DNA of 64,000 bases from Isoperla grammatica (GCA_945910005.1 OX246746.1:34372686-34436685); one strand, 5' to 3'; shown: positions 33,684 to 46,056, counted from the stretch's first letter. Notes: a model not told the origin generated them from the sequence alone. Made by a program: numbers and translations.

Positions 33684-35610
33684 ATGGCGGAAGCAGCGAG
33701 AAGAGATAAGGAACGGAATGTTACGAAGCTTACAAATAGACAAGAAACATTGTTTTGTCGGTTACAAATTCTATTTGATTTGAGTAGGGAAGTAGAAGAT
33801 GTGTCAAAGCAGCCTCTCTTCAGAGCGAGATACGCCAAACTGGAAGAAACCAGGCAGGCTTTTGAGGAATTAACTTCAGATATTAACTTGCTGAAATTAG
33901 AAATAGATCCAGAATATGTGCCTAACGAACAATGCTTGATTGCGTTTGATGAAATGTATTACGCGATACAAGTGGTCGCCGCGCGCATCACGTCACCGCC
34001 TGGGACAGCTAATCGCAACGTACCTACAGATTCATATCCCCACAGCCGTGCGCGTCTACCGAAGATAGAGCTTATCAAGTTCGACGGCACGTTGACTCAC
34101 TGGCCAACATTCTACGACATGTTTTGTAGCCTAGTGCACAATGATGCAACTATCGATCCCGTTCAAAAGTTCCACTATTTAATTTCCACACTTACGGGCG
34201 CTCCACTGAGCCTCGTAAAGGGTTTACGAGTCACAGAAAATAATTACGCGATTGTGTGGGACTTATTAGTTGAAGAGTATCAAAATGAACGCAATCTTGA
34301 CAACAGCATTTTGGACAAGTTATTTTCGATACGCCCACAACAGTCAGAATCTGCTTCCGGTCTAAGTCTTTACTTTCAAACCTACCACGAGAACGTTAAG
34401 GCACTTCAAAACCTCAACATTAATATTGCAGACTACCTCCTGGTATATATCGGCTTACGCAATCTAGAACCCAGTACCAAGAGACAATTCGAGATACAAT
34501 GTGATAAACGTCAAGTTCCTACTGTGGAACAGTTCACAAAGTTCCTCAAAGATTACGTCAGCGTGTTACAGCGCTCTCAGGTTGATTCTCAAAAGACCAA
34601 ACCCCAAGCAAAAGGTTCTGCTGTCAGTAACAACTCGGCACCCAAGCAACGGGCCCTTATTTCCACGTCAGATAATTTAGTCCCTAGTTGTTTATTATGT
34701 AACGAAAATCATCGGCTCTTAAATTGTCAGACATTTCTCTCACTTGCTCCCTCCCAACGTCGTGAGAAGTGCAAGGAGATTCGACTATGTTTCAACTGCT
34801 TAGCTAGTTCACACATGGTTGACAAATGTTCCTCGAAGTTTAAATGCAAGCGATGTAACGGTCGACACCATACTCTGCTACATTTAGACACCCGTAATTC
34901 AGGCTCAATAGTTACGCCCGCTGTGACCAACACTGCAAGCAACGCGAACGTGAACCGCAGCGTATCCCAAGCTGCTCCTGGTCCCTCAAGTGGGGGCAAT
35001 CTTCCACAACAATCTCTTTCTTGTTCAGCCCAGTCCCCAAACCCCACTACAGTATTGTTGGGTACTGCCATTGCACGAATTCAAGATAGTGCTGGTTGTT
35101 TCCATCCGCTCCGAATTGTTATTGACTGCGGCTCTCAGTTATCGTTCATAACTTCAGATGTTGTGGAACGTCTAGGTCTCTCTCGTCGTAAATGTTTCAC
35201 CCAGGTGTCAGGGATAGGTTCTCGTGAGGGGCCACGTGGTCAAGGCTTAACTACGTGTGTTATTGCACCTATCTCTGCAACGCACCCCCAGCTCTCTACC
35301 GAAGCAGTTATTCTACCCAATATTTCTGCGGATTTACCCTCAGTTCCCCTCTCGTCAGAACTAAGAGATTTAAGTCATATCGCACTAGCCGATCCCCAGT
35401 TTGATAAACCTGGGCCCATTGACATGTTACTTGGGGCCGACTTGTATCCATTTATTCTTGTAAATGGCCAAGTCAAATTAACCCCGGGTGAACCCACTGC
35501 CATGAAAACCATTTTTGGATGGATCATTATAGGCAAAGCGAAAGTTAGCTCCATCCAAACCCAATCAACGTCACTTCTCAGTTACTCTAATTTTTTTTCT
35601 CTGACAACTT
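33684..35610 (+). CDS. BEL/Pao Gag-protease region, cut by a LINE
   Basis: ATG at 33684; about 640 codons of BEL-type sequence before it runs into inserted DNA near 35600, where a foreign stop follows at 35625. Residues 115-295 match the DUF1759-type Gag of BEL/Pao (RLPKIELIKFDGTLTHWPTF; FHYLISTLTGAP). Zinc knuckles follow: CLLCNENHRLLNC and CFNCLASSHMVDKC, then CKRCNGRHH, about residues 335-395. The retropepsin-like domain carries IDCGSQLSF (Asp 481) and MLLGADLYPF near 580; DCGS in place of DTGS is known in this clade. RT resumes at 37380. No 5' LTR or primer site was recognised between 33490 and 33683. The gene is open but truncated by insertion. Confidence 0.85.
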
Positions 35611-35611
35611 T

Positions 35612-37373
35612 TCTGACCCATCTCTGACTCCTAATATCAATAGGCCGCTACTGAGTGCAACTCCTGACAGCCTTAGCTCTATGTGTACAACCCCTGAGGA
35701 GGTTTCCGCTATTATTAATAACATACCGGAGTCAAGGAGTTGTCTAGATTACTTAATTTCGTGCACCCATATCTTTCGAACTCCCAACATGGTTTCTTGC
35801 CACAGAGATCTTGCGTAACCAACCTGTTAGAACTTCAGGCAATATCAGTAGAAACGCTGCATAATAAATCGCAGTTGGACGTTGTCTATGTAGATTTTAC
35901 AAAGGCGTTTGATAGGGTGAATCATGACCTTCTTATCTACAAGCTAAAAGAACGTTTTGGAATATGTGGAACATTTTTGCTTACTCTCAGTGATTTTTTA
36001 CGCAGCAGAGTGCAACGTGTATTGTTAGCCGGATCGGCCTCCTCATGGACTAAAGTTGCCTCTGGGATAGCCCAAGGAAGCATATTAGGGCCTTTATTGT
36101 TTGTTCTTTTCATTGACGATCTTACTCAATTCGTTGGTAATTCGTGGTGCAAGATTCTGCTCTATGCTGACGATTGTAAGTTAATGTGCAGTATTAATAC
36201 CGTTAGAGATGCCATTGAATTGCAACGTGCACTAGACCGGCTCTCTGAGTGTTGTGATATGTGGGGCCTTCAGCCCAACGTAACTAAGTGTGGTGTGCTG
36301 TCTATTTCATGGAAGAGAAATCAAATTGTGTTTGATTATATGCTATCTGGTAACTTACTGACAAGGCTGCACAAAGTTAATGACCTAGGTGTAGTTTTAG
36401 ATGAGAAGTTTCTATTTCTAGATCATATAGTCAAAATTAAAAGGAAAGCAATGCAAATGCTGGGCATGCTGTATAGGCATACCAACATCAATTGCCCGAA
36501 GGCGCTGAAGTTGTATTTCACATCTCTCGTTCTTCCTATTGTGGAATATGGAGTACCGATATGGAGTTCAGCAGCACCGACTAATTTAAATCTTTTAAAC
36601 AGTGTTGTTTCTTTCTTTTGTTATATTGTGCGCAAAAGAGTGCCGGATTTTAATCATCTCTCAAATAGTAGCATTTTACTTGAACTGGGCATTGGCACAC
36701 TTGAACAGCGCAGACTGAAATCAGATCTTATTTTGTTACACAAAATTTTTAATGGTCACGTGCAATGCAACCACATCCTTCAAAACCTGGGTGTGCGGGT
36801 ACCATCCAGGAGGACTCGGCAGTGTAAATTATTTCACATATGTACTCCAAGAACTGAAATAGAACGCCGATCGTTCCTCACACGGGCCACTATGTTGTAC
36901 AACTCGCTGCCTTCGGACGTTGATATCTCTTTTCCATTACGACAATTCATTAAATCCTTCATTTCTCATCTTGATAGACATTAATTGCTTCTGATATTGT
37001 TTCTTTCTTTACACTATTTACAACACTACACTTTTGTCTAATGCAGCTTCTTCGTTCCTATTTTTTGTTTTTATTGTATTATTCTGGATCAAGTCCTATA
37101 TGTATAAAGATATTATTGCCTGTGTTTTTAACACTCTTTTACCTGTTTTAAACTTCATTGTGCTCATTGTCTCTTTCACCGGCATTTTTTTGTACTTTGT
37201 TTGTTTTTGTTATTGTACTCATTTTACGTAGTATTGACAAACACATGTGCAATATGTGTTCTTTGTGCTTGTTTCTGTGTTTCAATTGTTATGTTAATTA
37301 TTTCACGCCAAATGGCAGAATACGCTGTATGTGAAATATTGAATAAATAAATAAATAAATAAATAAATAAAAA
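35612..37373 (+). mobile_element. 5'-truncated LINE inserted in the BEL element, (AAAT)n tail
   Basis: Only the RT-side part is left, starting inside coding sequence (PLLSATPDSL; TTPEEVSAIINNI) and ending in TTGAATAAATAAATAAATAA at 37340-37373. BEL coding resumes directly after. Boundaries on both sides sit in T- or A-rich runs, so the target duplication cannot be read. Confidence 0.78.
35740..36984 (+). pseudogene. non-LTR reverse transcriptase (CR1/RTEX-like), partial
   Basis: 414 codons open to TAA at 36982. RT blocks: SQHGFLPQRSCVTNLL, VYVDFTKAFDRVNHDLL, GIAQGSILGPLLFVLF, LLYADDCKL, then the thumb VNDLGVVLDEKF and a C-terminus RRSFLTRATMLYNSLP. No endonuclease, RNase H or zinc finger is present. 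The stretch just before 35740 is in another frame and lacks the first RT blocks, so there is an internal deletion near 35735 besides the 5' truncation. The 3' end (37000-37373) is non-coding with an AAAT repeat tail. The RT itself is uninterrupted and so may be a fairly young insertion, consistent with its place inside another element. Confidence 0.8.
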
Positions 37374-37856
37374 AATTCGTTGGAGAGTCTCGTTAAAAGA
37401 TTCTGGGAGGTTGAAGAAACTTCAATACCCAATTTGAAAAACCCAGAAGACGTCCTAGCCGAGTCTCATTTCTTACGCACTCATTACCGCTCTAGTAGCG
37501 GCCGCTTTGTTGTATCTCTACCATTTCGAGAAGCGGAACCCCTATTCAAAGGAAACTTTAACCAAGCCGTGTTGGCGCGACTCCAAAGTGTAGAGCGTAG
37601 ATTAGCCAAACAATCTAGCATTCAACGCGACTACATCCACTTGCAAGAATATATTGACCTTGGACACGTGCAACTCGCTACGAAACCAGGCACTTACCTA
37701 ATTCCCCACCATTGTGTGCTCACCCCTACCAACACCTCGACCAAGCTCAGAGTCGTATTTGACGCCTCATTTTCGATTGCTCCACAAAGCTCGCTCAATC
37801 AACAATTATATGTTGGACCGAAACTGCAATTAGATATCGCGGATATATAGATGGAG
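37374..37856 (+). pseudogene. BEL/Pao reverse transcriptase, N-terminal fragment
   Basis: Continues the BEL element after the LINE. From about 37380 it reads LVKRFWEVEETSIP, VSLPFREAEP, TYLIPHHCVL and KLRVVFDAS, the opening of a BEL/Pao RT. It is cut at 37850 by the TIR element 37857-38473, which supplies a foreign stop. It encodes no catalytic Asp pair. Confidence 0.82.
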
Positions 37857-38473
37857 ACACCTCGGACAACGAACCAGAATTTCCGGCGAAAACCGGTTCT
37901 GAGCTATGACCATATTTTGTACAACCCTTGGGAATGCATCGCATTCATGTCAATATTCAAAGCTAGAAGATCGTTAAATCAGATTGCGGACTGTTGTATT
38001 CTGTTAAATACCCCATGCTAGTTTTATTATTTTTCTTTCTGGTTTTACGTCATTTTCAAGTATCACAATCGTTTTCTAAATACATTTATGCATATTGTCA
38101 TCTTTTAATCGTTTTTGTAGTAGGATTATGAAGAAACATATTATGTAATTCATGTATGCAGTATGCAAATCGTTTGATTCGCATTCATCTAATAATAACG
38201 CTACAAGAAAAAAGAAAAAAGTTTCAAGCTCGTGGGGTTCTGATCTATATTAAGGAATAAGTTTCCGAAACGTTAATTCAAATAAAACATTAATTTATAT
38301 TTGGAATTTAGCTTTTACAGTTGTTCGTGTAGCCAATTATGAAATTCTAGGAAACCAGTGAATGGAATGTAACGCGAACGAGTCGGCCCAACCACCCCCC
38401 AAACGAGGGGTTTACAAACCAGGTAAATATAAGCTCGACGCGGTGGATGGACTGGTTCGTTGTCCGAGGTGTC
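37857..38473. mobile_element. 617-bp TIR element (MITE-like) inside BEL RT
   Basis: Perfect 22-bp inverted ends: GACACCTCGGACAACGAACC at 37857 and the complementary GGTTCGTTGTCCGAGGTGTC ending at 38473. The interior is AT-rich and non-coding. BEL coding before it (LQLDIADI) and after it (FRQHPVALTAD) fit together, so the insertion point is certain. No clear target duplication is seen next to the ends. Confidence 0.85.
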
Positions 38474-38485
38474 ACAACTTAAGTT

Positions 38486-38827
38486 ACAAATTTTCGTCAA
38501 CACCCTGTGGCCCTTACTGCTGATATCTGCAAAATGTATCGACAGATTTTATTGCATCCCGACCACAGGAAATACCAACATATTTTCTGGCGGCCATCCC
38601 CCAACGAGCCAGTCGAGGAGTATGAACTGAATACAGTCACCTATGGAATCTCATCAGCCTCCTTCTTAGCCATTCGCGTGCTGCACCAATTGGCAATAGA
38701 TAAAGGTGCTCGCTTTCCACAGGCCGGGCAGGTACTGCAGGCAGAAACCTACGTGGACAACATCGTCAGTGGTACTAACTCTGTGGAGGAGGCACTCGAG
38801 CTTCAAACCCAACTCACCCAATTACTC
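38486..38827 (+). pseudogene. BEL/Pao reverse transcriptase, palm fragment
   Basis: Resumes the BEL RT: ADICKMYRQILLHPDHRKYQ, FWRPSPNEPVEEYEL, TYGISSASFLAI and TYVDNIVSG. The polymerase box reads YVDN, where many elements have YVDD; some BEL/Pao elements may naturally use Asn, so I do not call it a mutation. The fragment ends abruptly at 38827 in the SINE at 38828. RNase H, integrase and the 3' LTR are not found after the SINE, where a CACTA-like remnant starts instead. Confidence 0.82.
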
Positions 38828-39164
38828 GATTGATTAATGGGGCTTAAAGTCTCATATTTTCGCAACTATGGCCTATCGAGACGATGAGCAGGTGATAATG
38901 AAGATGAGAAAGATGATGATGAAGAATAAAGCCACATCCGAATCAGGTCCAATGTACGTCACGTGGGTCGTCATACGGGAGTCCAGCAAGGGAGGGGCAG
39001 GGCCATGTGGAGGAGAAATCTTCAGTGGGACAGTGGGGGGAAAAGGGGCAGAGTCTCCTTTTGTCGCCTCTTACGACCAGCAGAGTCACTCTGGGCCTAT
39101 TCTACCCCGGGCCGAGACGGGTCTCCTTTTGTCGCCTCTTACGACTAGCAGAGTCACTCTGGGC
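38828..39164 (-). mobile_element. SINE-like copy 4, with duplicated CTCTTACGAC head block
   Basis: Body as in the other copies. Its head contains GTCTCCTTTTGTCGCCTCTTACGACC-type sequence twice, about 60 bp apart (near 39052 and 39121), a partial tandem duplication of the head. It joins BEL RT on the left to the CACTA-like remnant on the right. Confidence 0.72.
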
Positions 39165-39165
39165 C

Positions 39166-40674
39166 CGATATGGAGTTGTTTATGGAAGCATTTGTTGAGC
39201 AGTTGAACCGCCTACAAACGATTGGTGTGGATTACATAAATAACTCTGGTATCCCAACAAATTCCAAGTCTGTGCCAATTGCATGTGCGGTGGATTCTGT
39301 TGCCAGACCATTGTAACAGTGCAGCACACAATTCAATGGATATTATGGGTGTAGCTACTGTTACCATCCAGGTGTGCGTTTGAAGTCCAGTATGAAATAC
39401 CCAATTGACGTACCGAACTAGAATGATAGGAAACATGAAGAGGTTTTACGAGACATGAATGCAGCTCTTCGTGTTTAAGAGAAAGTGCATGGCATAAAAG
39501 GACCGTCTCCTCTAATAAACCTACAACATTTTGATATGGTTTGGGGATTTCCTCCAGACTATATGCATGCCATACTTCTCGGTGTTGTACGCCAGTTAGT
39601 AGAAATATGGATGGGATCATACAGACAGGAGTACTACATTGCATCCCCGAGAAAAATTCGCATCATAGATTCTAGACTCGCCATGATTAAGCCTCCTCAA
39701 AACGTACACAGAACACCAAGATCATTACGGGAACGACACCTGTGGAAAGCGTCTGAGTGGAAAATGTGGGCCCTCTACTATTGTCTACCATGTTTGGCTA
39801 ATATTCTTCCAGAACGCTACCTATGTCATCTGGCACTACTTGCCCAAGCATTGTATTTACTACTACAAAATTCGGTTAGCATTGAAGATATACACAGTGC
39901 GGAAGATATGCTTCACGAATTTGTGGGACAAATGCAAATCTTGTATGCAGAAGGTACAATGACATTCTATGTTCATCTCCTTACTCATGTTGCAAAAGCT
40001 GTGAAGATGTGTGGACCCCTGTAGACATTCTCTACATTACAGTATGAATCAAACATACATAACATAAAAAACACATTAAGGGCCCAAGAGGAGAACAAAA
40101 ACAAGTTGTCAGAAAGGTTCTAATTGCCAACAGTTTACCATCATTTGTTTACGATTTACAAGTATCTGACAACATTGTGAATGTATGTAAAGAGATTGAT
40201 GTCAATCTTAGATTTACTTTTAAGCCAAGTGACCCACTAAGGCTTAATTTGTTGGGTGCTGGGTATGCAACTGATGACCCCAACATACTGACACTTCTTC
40301 CGGAAGGAAATGTCACCTGCTTTCCACGATTAATTGTAGGAGATGTGAAGTACCACAGCCTAGATTACATCAGGTCAAAAAAGAGTAATGATACGGTTGT
40401 AAAACTGCGTAATGGTTTGTTCGTAATTATCGTGAAAATTGGGCGAGTGTGTGGACCGACGACCATCAACGGAAAATGTGTTTTGATTGTTTCTCCTGTA
40501 ACGACATTACCAATGATGTGCAATGATGTTACTCTTACATACATGTATAAATGCATTACATCAAACAACATGTTTGCCATAGAACCCAGAGACATTGTAT
40601 CAAAATGCCTTTTGATTCAGTTTGCTAATTATAGTTATTGTGCCACATTCCCCAATATGTATGAAATCCAATAA
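39166..40674 (+). pseudogene. second tnp2-type transposase, degenerate
   Basis: Reads in pieces. 39170-39480 gives MELFMEAFVEQLNRLQTIGV and a ...IACAVDSVARP core with stops and shifts. 39485-40024 is open: KGPSPLINLQHFDMVWG, PPDYMHAILLGVVRQL, TPRSLRERHLWKASEW, MTFYVHLLTHVAKAV. 40177-40674 gives a C-terminal domain (NVCKEIDVNLRF; GDVKYHSLDYIRS). The order matches metazoan tnp2-like transposases (the DYMHAILLGV block corresponds to EYMHLVCLGV in the intact copy), but it is clearly a different subfamily from the 7466 gene. At least three breaks. No inverted ends were found; the left side is cut by the SINE. Confidence 0.72.
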
Positions 40675-40950
40675 AAATGGTATTTAAAGTCAATCTATGA
40701 AGTGAACTAGGCTAACAAATTCAAAGCAACTTAATTGAAATGCGTATTATTAAAAAATACTTTCGTATTTTGTAAACTACTAATTTCTACATATAGGCCA
40801 TTAAACAGGGCATTAAATGCTAAACTTTATGATCATTTTTATTTATTTATTAAGTACATATTTTTCTGTCTAAATTATGTGAGTTGTTGACAGAGTGGAC
40901 CAAGCGACGCAAATATCTCGACAACTAGCCGGGATAGAGTATCTTTTTTA

Positions 40951-41145
40951 TATTGGCTGCCGTTACCATGGAATATGGTTGGTCACGATAAGAAACATGT
41001 CCCAGTTTGTTACATTAGATTCTTATTGGTTGCCGTTACCATGGAATACGGTTGGTTACGATAAGAAACATTTTCCAGTTTGTTACATTAGATTCTTATT
41101 GGTTGCCGTTCCCATGGAATACGGTTGGTTACGATAAGAAACATG
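40951..41145 (+). repeat. 73-bp tandem repeat, about 2.7 copies
   Basis: Units start at 40951, 41024 and 41097, each beginning TATTGGyTGCCGTTaCCATGG; the third is cut short near 41145. Few differences among copies. Because 73 is not a multiple of three, each unit reads in a new frame, so the open frame across it is not a gene. Confidence 0.85.
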
Positions 41146-42144
41146 TTACGATTGGTTCTGTGTGAAACCGTCAAGTTCTTATGTGTTACACTAAGAATTA
41201 CATCTCGTAACCAACCAGAATCCATGGGAATTTTAAGCAGGGTACTTTGTGAAATAGAAGTTTTGTCGTTGTGATATGGACGTTATTAATTCATACGGAA
41301 CTTCCTGTTACAAATTGCGATACTATTGTGTATATTTTTTAAACTGTTATTACATCACTGAGCTGATAGTTGATCCTCCACTTAAACACAGCTTGCAATA
41401 ATATTAATATATTTATATATTAATATTATTAAACTAAATACCAATTTCCACGTGTGTAACATCATAATTTTGTAAGTTATAGGTAAAACCTCATTTAACC
41501 CCCCCCCCCCTTTTCTCAACCTTTACTGGATTTTCGAAAAATGGTTAAATAATTGTTTCTTTATTCTCAAAGAACAATCTATGTTACAATTTGTGCGTCT
41601 CGAATATCTTCGTTTTTTTGTGTGGGTATAGATGTATGTCGTCATCAAAAAATCAGACCATCTTTTCACCCCCGTTTACTGAGTTAACGGGTTGCATGCT
41701 AGATAAAGTAGTCTGCGATTTGACATTTTTAGTAGCTTAAGGTCTTTATATTTGTAAGAGATATGGTCATATTTTCTTATATTGCAAGTGTACCGTAGGC
41801 ATGCATTTTGAGCTCGTTGTATGCGTGTTTTTTTGCAGACTGTCTAAACAGGGACCATATACAATATCTGCGTAGTCAAATCTAGACAAAATGAGCGTTT
41901 CCACTAACAGTTGATTTATTTTTTCTAGTTGTATTGTAGAAAATTTATAAAGATGTTTTAATTGAGAAAAATAAAGTGCAGAATTCTTGTGCTGACATTC
42001 GTCATGATAAACATTTATAGTTTATAGTACCACAAATTAAAAAATAAACGTTTATTACGCGAGAGCAATGTGCAGCAAGATTTTCTAAATCACATATTTG
42101 TGTCTTACCTGTAAAACGTATATCCAATAGGTACCCAACACTCA
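41146..42144. other. no recognisable feature
   Basis: AT-rich, with a C-run near 41500. No credible ORF, inverted ends or RNA gene noticed. Confidence 0.4.
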
Positions 42145-42547
42145 GATTGATTGATTAATGGGGCTTAACGTCTCATATTTATGCAACGATGGCTAATCGA
42201 GACGATGAGCGGGTGATAATGAAGATGAGAAAGATGATAATGAAGAATAAAGCCAAATCCGAATCAGATCCATTGTACGTCACGTGAGTCGTCATACGGG
42301 AGTCCAGCAAGGGAGGGCAGGGCCAAGTGGGAGGAGAAATATAATATTCAATGGGACAATGGGGGGGGGGGGGGGGGGGGGGGAAAGGGGATTGGGGTGT
42401 GGACTGCACTTCGTCTGACTTCTCCTCCTCGACCAGTCCGGCTTGGGTGGCCCTACCAGAAGCATACGCTTCCGCCGGCATAGCTCTCGAGATCAACAAA
42501 GCACTCAAACCTGCCCACCACGATAAGGTAGCAGTCCCTGGGCAGGT
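42145..42547 (-). mobile_element. SINE-like copy 5 (long head), with G-run
   Basis: Closest to copy 3 at 33112, including the head ending CAGTCCCTGGGCAGGT. A run of more than 20 G (42361-42383) has expanded inside the body where other copies have seven or so. Confidence 0.75.
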
Positions 42548-42667
42548 CCAACACTCAGTAGAGGAACTATGGTTCTAGCACTTTTAAGATCTACATAAAT
42601 AAAATTTAATTCTTCCAAATGAATCTTTTTCTAGTGACTGGCTAACACGCACTTGACACATTCAGTC

Positions 42668-44121
42668 CAGGGGCGGCTCGCGCGTAAGGGCACACGGGCA
42701 CGTGCCCCCCCCCTTTCCTCCCGCCAACAATCACTCACATTAAATTCCGAGTTGTGGACTTGTGATATATTTACATAAAATCGAGGTTTGTATTTTTCAA
42801 ACGCACATTCAAATAAAAGCGCGCTCGGCGCTTCTCCATGCAGTGCCCGAAATCTGCAACAGAGTGTGATAGTATGCAGAGTGCAGATAGTGCGCAGAGT
42901 ACTAACAAACGACCTTGCGTGTGGCTGGCTTGCAACGAGTTATCTACCCGGCGCAGGCGCACTTTCAATTTTCCATGATAGTGTGAGGGGAACCCCCGAA
43001 AGTAAATGTTAACGGGAGGCAAGGTAGAGCCGGTGTTTTCCTGGCCCAAGTTGTTAGACAGTTGGACTGCTGTTATCATTGAGTTTGTTCAAACTCAACG
43101 CTGTTACCACGCGATCCGAGCTTGTGTGTGATTGTGTGCCGATTGTGTGCTGACAGGTGGTTGTCTTTGTGTAGGCCTACATTAATGCAGTGCGTGATTT
43201 ATGTGGAGTTGACTTTGTAGTGTATAAGTGACAGTAGTGTAGCCTCGTCAAATAATTATGGACAGTGATAATACTCCGTGTTACACCAAAACAAAATTAA
43301 TGAGGTAAGATACTTTAAAAAAAAAAAAAAAAAAAAAAATAGAGTTACGAGATCGACTGTTAGCGAAGAGATTAGGTCCACCAAGACCAGACTTGTACAT
43401 TAGTCAGGCTGTTCTGTTAGCTACAGGTGCAATGGTGCATAATGCTTTCTTCTGTTTTACATGCCTTTTGTTTGGCGGTGATTATACATGCGTAGGGATT
43501 TGTCACATATAGCCTACATAACCTCACATTAACACAGCTGTTGCTGTTGTGGTTGTTGTATTTATCAACTAGCCCAGTTGTCATAAGTAGGTAGTTTAGT
43601 TCTTAAGTTGGTCATACTGTTTAAATCTAGCCATGACTCGACGACGCGGGAGTCGGGTGTCCAATTTCAAACATGGTAGGTTTCTTTACGTGTTATTAAA
43701 AGTGTTCAATAAATCTATATTCATCCTGAAGTATTGTGTACTTATATTTCAAATAAGACATAACAGGATTGGTGTCAAAGATTTGAAACACTTGAGTGAG
43801 AAAACCAAAAAACATGGACTATCTAAGCTCTAAAGTCATTTGGACAATGAAATTAGTCTACCGTTGATAGGTAGGAATGGGTAAGAATAATATCAGACAA
43901 CAACTATAGATGTCGGCTATAGAATTTCTGTTCGTAAACACAATGAGTTGACACATACGTTAAACTATTAGGTAAGTTTGCATGTGCTGTTATTTTATTA
44001 TGCCTATCTTCTGTATCTGTGTCAGTGTCTAAATGTTACTCTAAAATGCGACTAGCTATACCCTTTTTAAATGTTAACTGATTTGTGCCCTACCTATTTC
44101 AAACCCCACGAGCCGCCACTG
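42668..44121 (+). mobile_element. hAT-type element, internally deleted
   Basis: Left end CAGGGGCGGCTCG and right end CGAGCCGCCACTG are inverted copies with one mismatch, fitting hAT. The 8-bp flanks do not match, so either end may be displaced. Inside, an ATG at 43258 opens 15 codons ending at a consensus donor (ATGAG|GTAAGA at 43304), perhaps the first coding exon of a lost transposase. A run of about 24 A follows at 43316. Otherwise non-coding. Confidence 0.6.
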
Positions 44122-45781
44122 ACTCTCACATGGTTAAGTCGAATTTGCAATAACAACACTCACTAAATCAAAATTCTGAGGTGGGCATTATCTAGCCAAC
44201 ACATTTATCGTTAATTTGATACCTTGTAGCACTTTCTACCTACAGCCGTGCCCGAACTATGGGCATTTGACTTCCACATTCCCTTCGAAAATTATTCTAC
44301 TTTACTTCTAAAGATGGGCCCAGACTATGGGTTCCACCGGCTTGGACAGAAGCACTTGACCGCGCATTGATACATCGTCGCTCATGAATGGAGGGGAAAA
44401 AAGTGGGGGGCGCTACCACTGTGGCTTGTATTGTGAGTCCCCGGGAGGGAGCCCTCAGGAATTTGAATGCGAGGCGGAAATCTACGATAAGCTCAAAATA
44501 TCAACAACAAAATATGTTGTGCGGGTCAGGTCTGATAAGCTGTTACCATTAAACGTTCATGGTAATCAGAAACCTTTACTTCATTCGGCCTAATCACTAT
44601 TTTTTACTTTTTATTAATGTTATGATGAATATGTTGTGTTGTGAAATGCTCAGGACATGCATATTGAGTGAACCTATTTAGCATTTAGGCTACTATACAC
44701 CTTCAATCCACATCGAGGCTTGTGGAAGGTCCAAATTTCAAGTCGATCGGACTTTCCGTTCGACCGCTATCGACAGACAAAAACACAAACAAAAAGAAAA
44801 ACAAAAACAAAAAAACTAAACGAAGTTCCATAAAGGTTAATTGAAACGCTCGCGAAGCAGGCTGTGTTTCGTCGACGATTGTATGTGAAAAATAATATTT
44901 TTTGTACTGAAACTTTGAGGTAACAATACATTTTTATAACAACTAAAAAGCTTTTAAACAATTGTCAGGGATAGCCAGTAGTAGTCACTGAATATTTCGA
45001 AGTACACAGATAATTAGCCAAGCACCAACTGTAATATTTCCAGTTTTCACGCTAATTTCAGTTTCCACTCTCAAGACCACAAATCAGTTTGATGTATAGC
45101 CATGCATCTGGCAACGCTGCTAAAGAGCCGGCCAGTATACGCCTAATCGCAAAGATAGGTCTTACCATCGCTAATGAAGAGTGGTGTCTGTGCCGGGGGG
45201 GGGGGGGGGGGGGAGGGAGGGGCGGGATACGTTGATTGTAAGCTTGGAGTGGAGGCGCCCTCCCCTACTTTCCTTGAAGCCCACTTCCCCTCCCGCCGTC
45301 GTCTGCTAGGCCTGGGCGCTGCCATATTGGTGTGACCCATGAGATGAGATCCGCACGTGCGCTGTAATGCATTACTCTCTATCCAATTCAAAAAATGCGA
45401 ACATATTAAAAACAGCTCCGAACCACATGGAACTTCGACCATAAATATTCAGGATAAGCCATTCTCATAATAGGTTTGTAAGAAAAGTAGTAAAATAGCA
45501 GTTTCATTTAGTGATGGTCTTTTTTCTGGAGCATGGCCGATCATTTGAAAAAGAATGAATAGAAATCATTGGTGGTCACTTTTTTAAACTGTGCATCCCA
45601 CGGAGGAAAGAATACCCCAATTCTTTCCTCCGTGGTGCATTCTTCTTGGTGACAAGCTTGACACTACCGGCGCGCGCGCGTGCATGTTGCATAGAGACGA
45701 ACAGGATGGGGGAGTTGTTAGGCCTACTTTGACAATAAGAAAGGTGTTGTAATGAACAGTGCGATTTATTTTATAGTAATC
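44122..45781. other. no gene; LINE/SINE-like 3' relic, G-run and hairpin
   Basis: 44640-44820 reads like a retroposon 3' end (CATCGAGGCTTGTGGAAGG, then CGATCGGACTTTCCGTTCG and an A/C-rich tail). 45197-45215 is a G-run. 45598-45613 and 45620-45635 form a perfect 16-bp hairpin with a 6-base loop (CCACGGAGGAAAGAAT). A 69-codon frame at 44384 has no recognisable content. Confidence 0.4.
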
Positions 45782-46018
45782 ATGGTTACTTGCTGTGCCA
45801 TTGGTTGCAGCAACAGGAGCGACAGAAAGAAGGAAGACGGAAAAAAAGTAGGGCTAACATTTCGAAGGCAAGTCAATGACTTCTATTATTGTTGCCCAAA
45901 GAAATTTCGAAAAAAATCAGGATAAATCAGAGAAGAAAATGTGCCTTGTTTAAGTTATTCTTTATTATCATTTGTCCTTATTATTATTATTCTTATAATT
46001 ATAATAATAATAATAATA

Positions 46019-46056
<38 letters not shown>

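Noticed and set aside
38750..38780. YVDN in BEL reverse transcriptase as an inactivating mutation
   Set aside because: I recall Asn at this place in some BEL/Pao elements, so it may be native; not claimed.
40895..41137. 80-codon open frame
   Set aside because: It runs through the 73-bp tandem repeat, changes register every unit and has no recognisable content.
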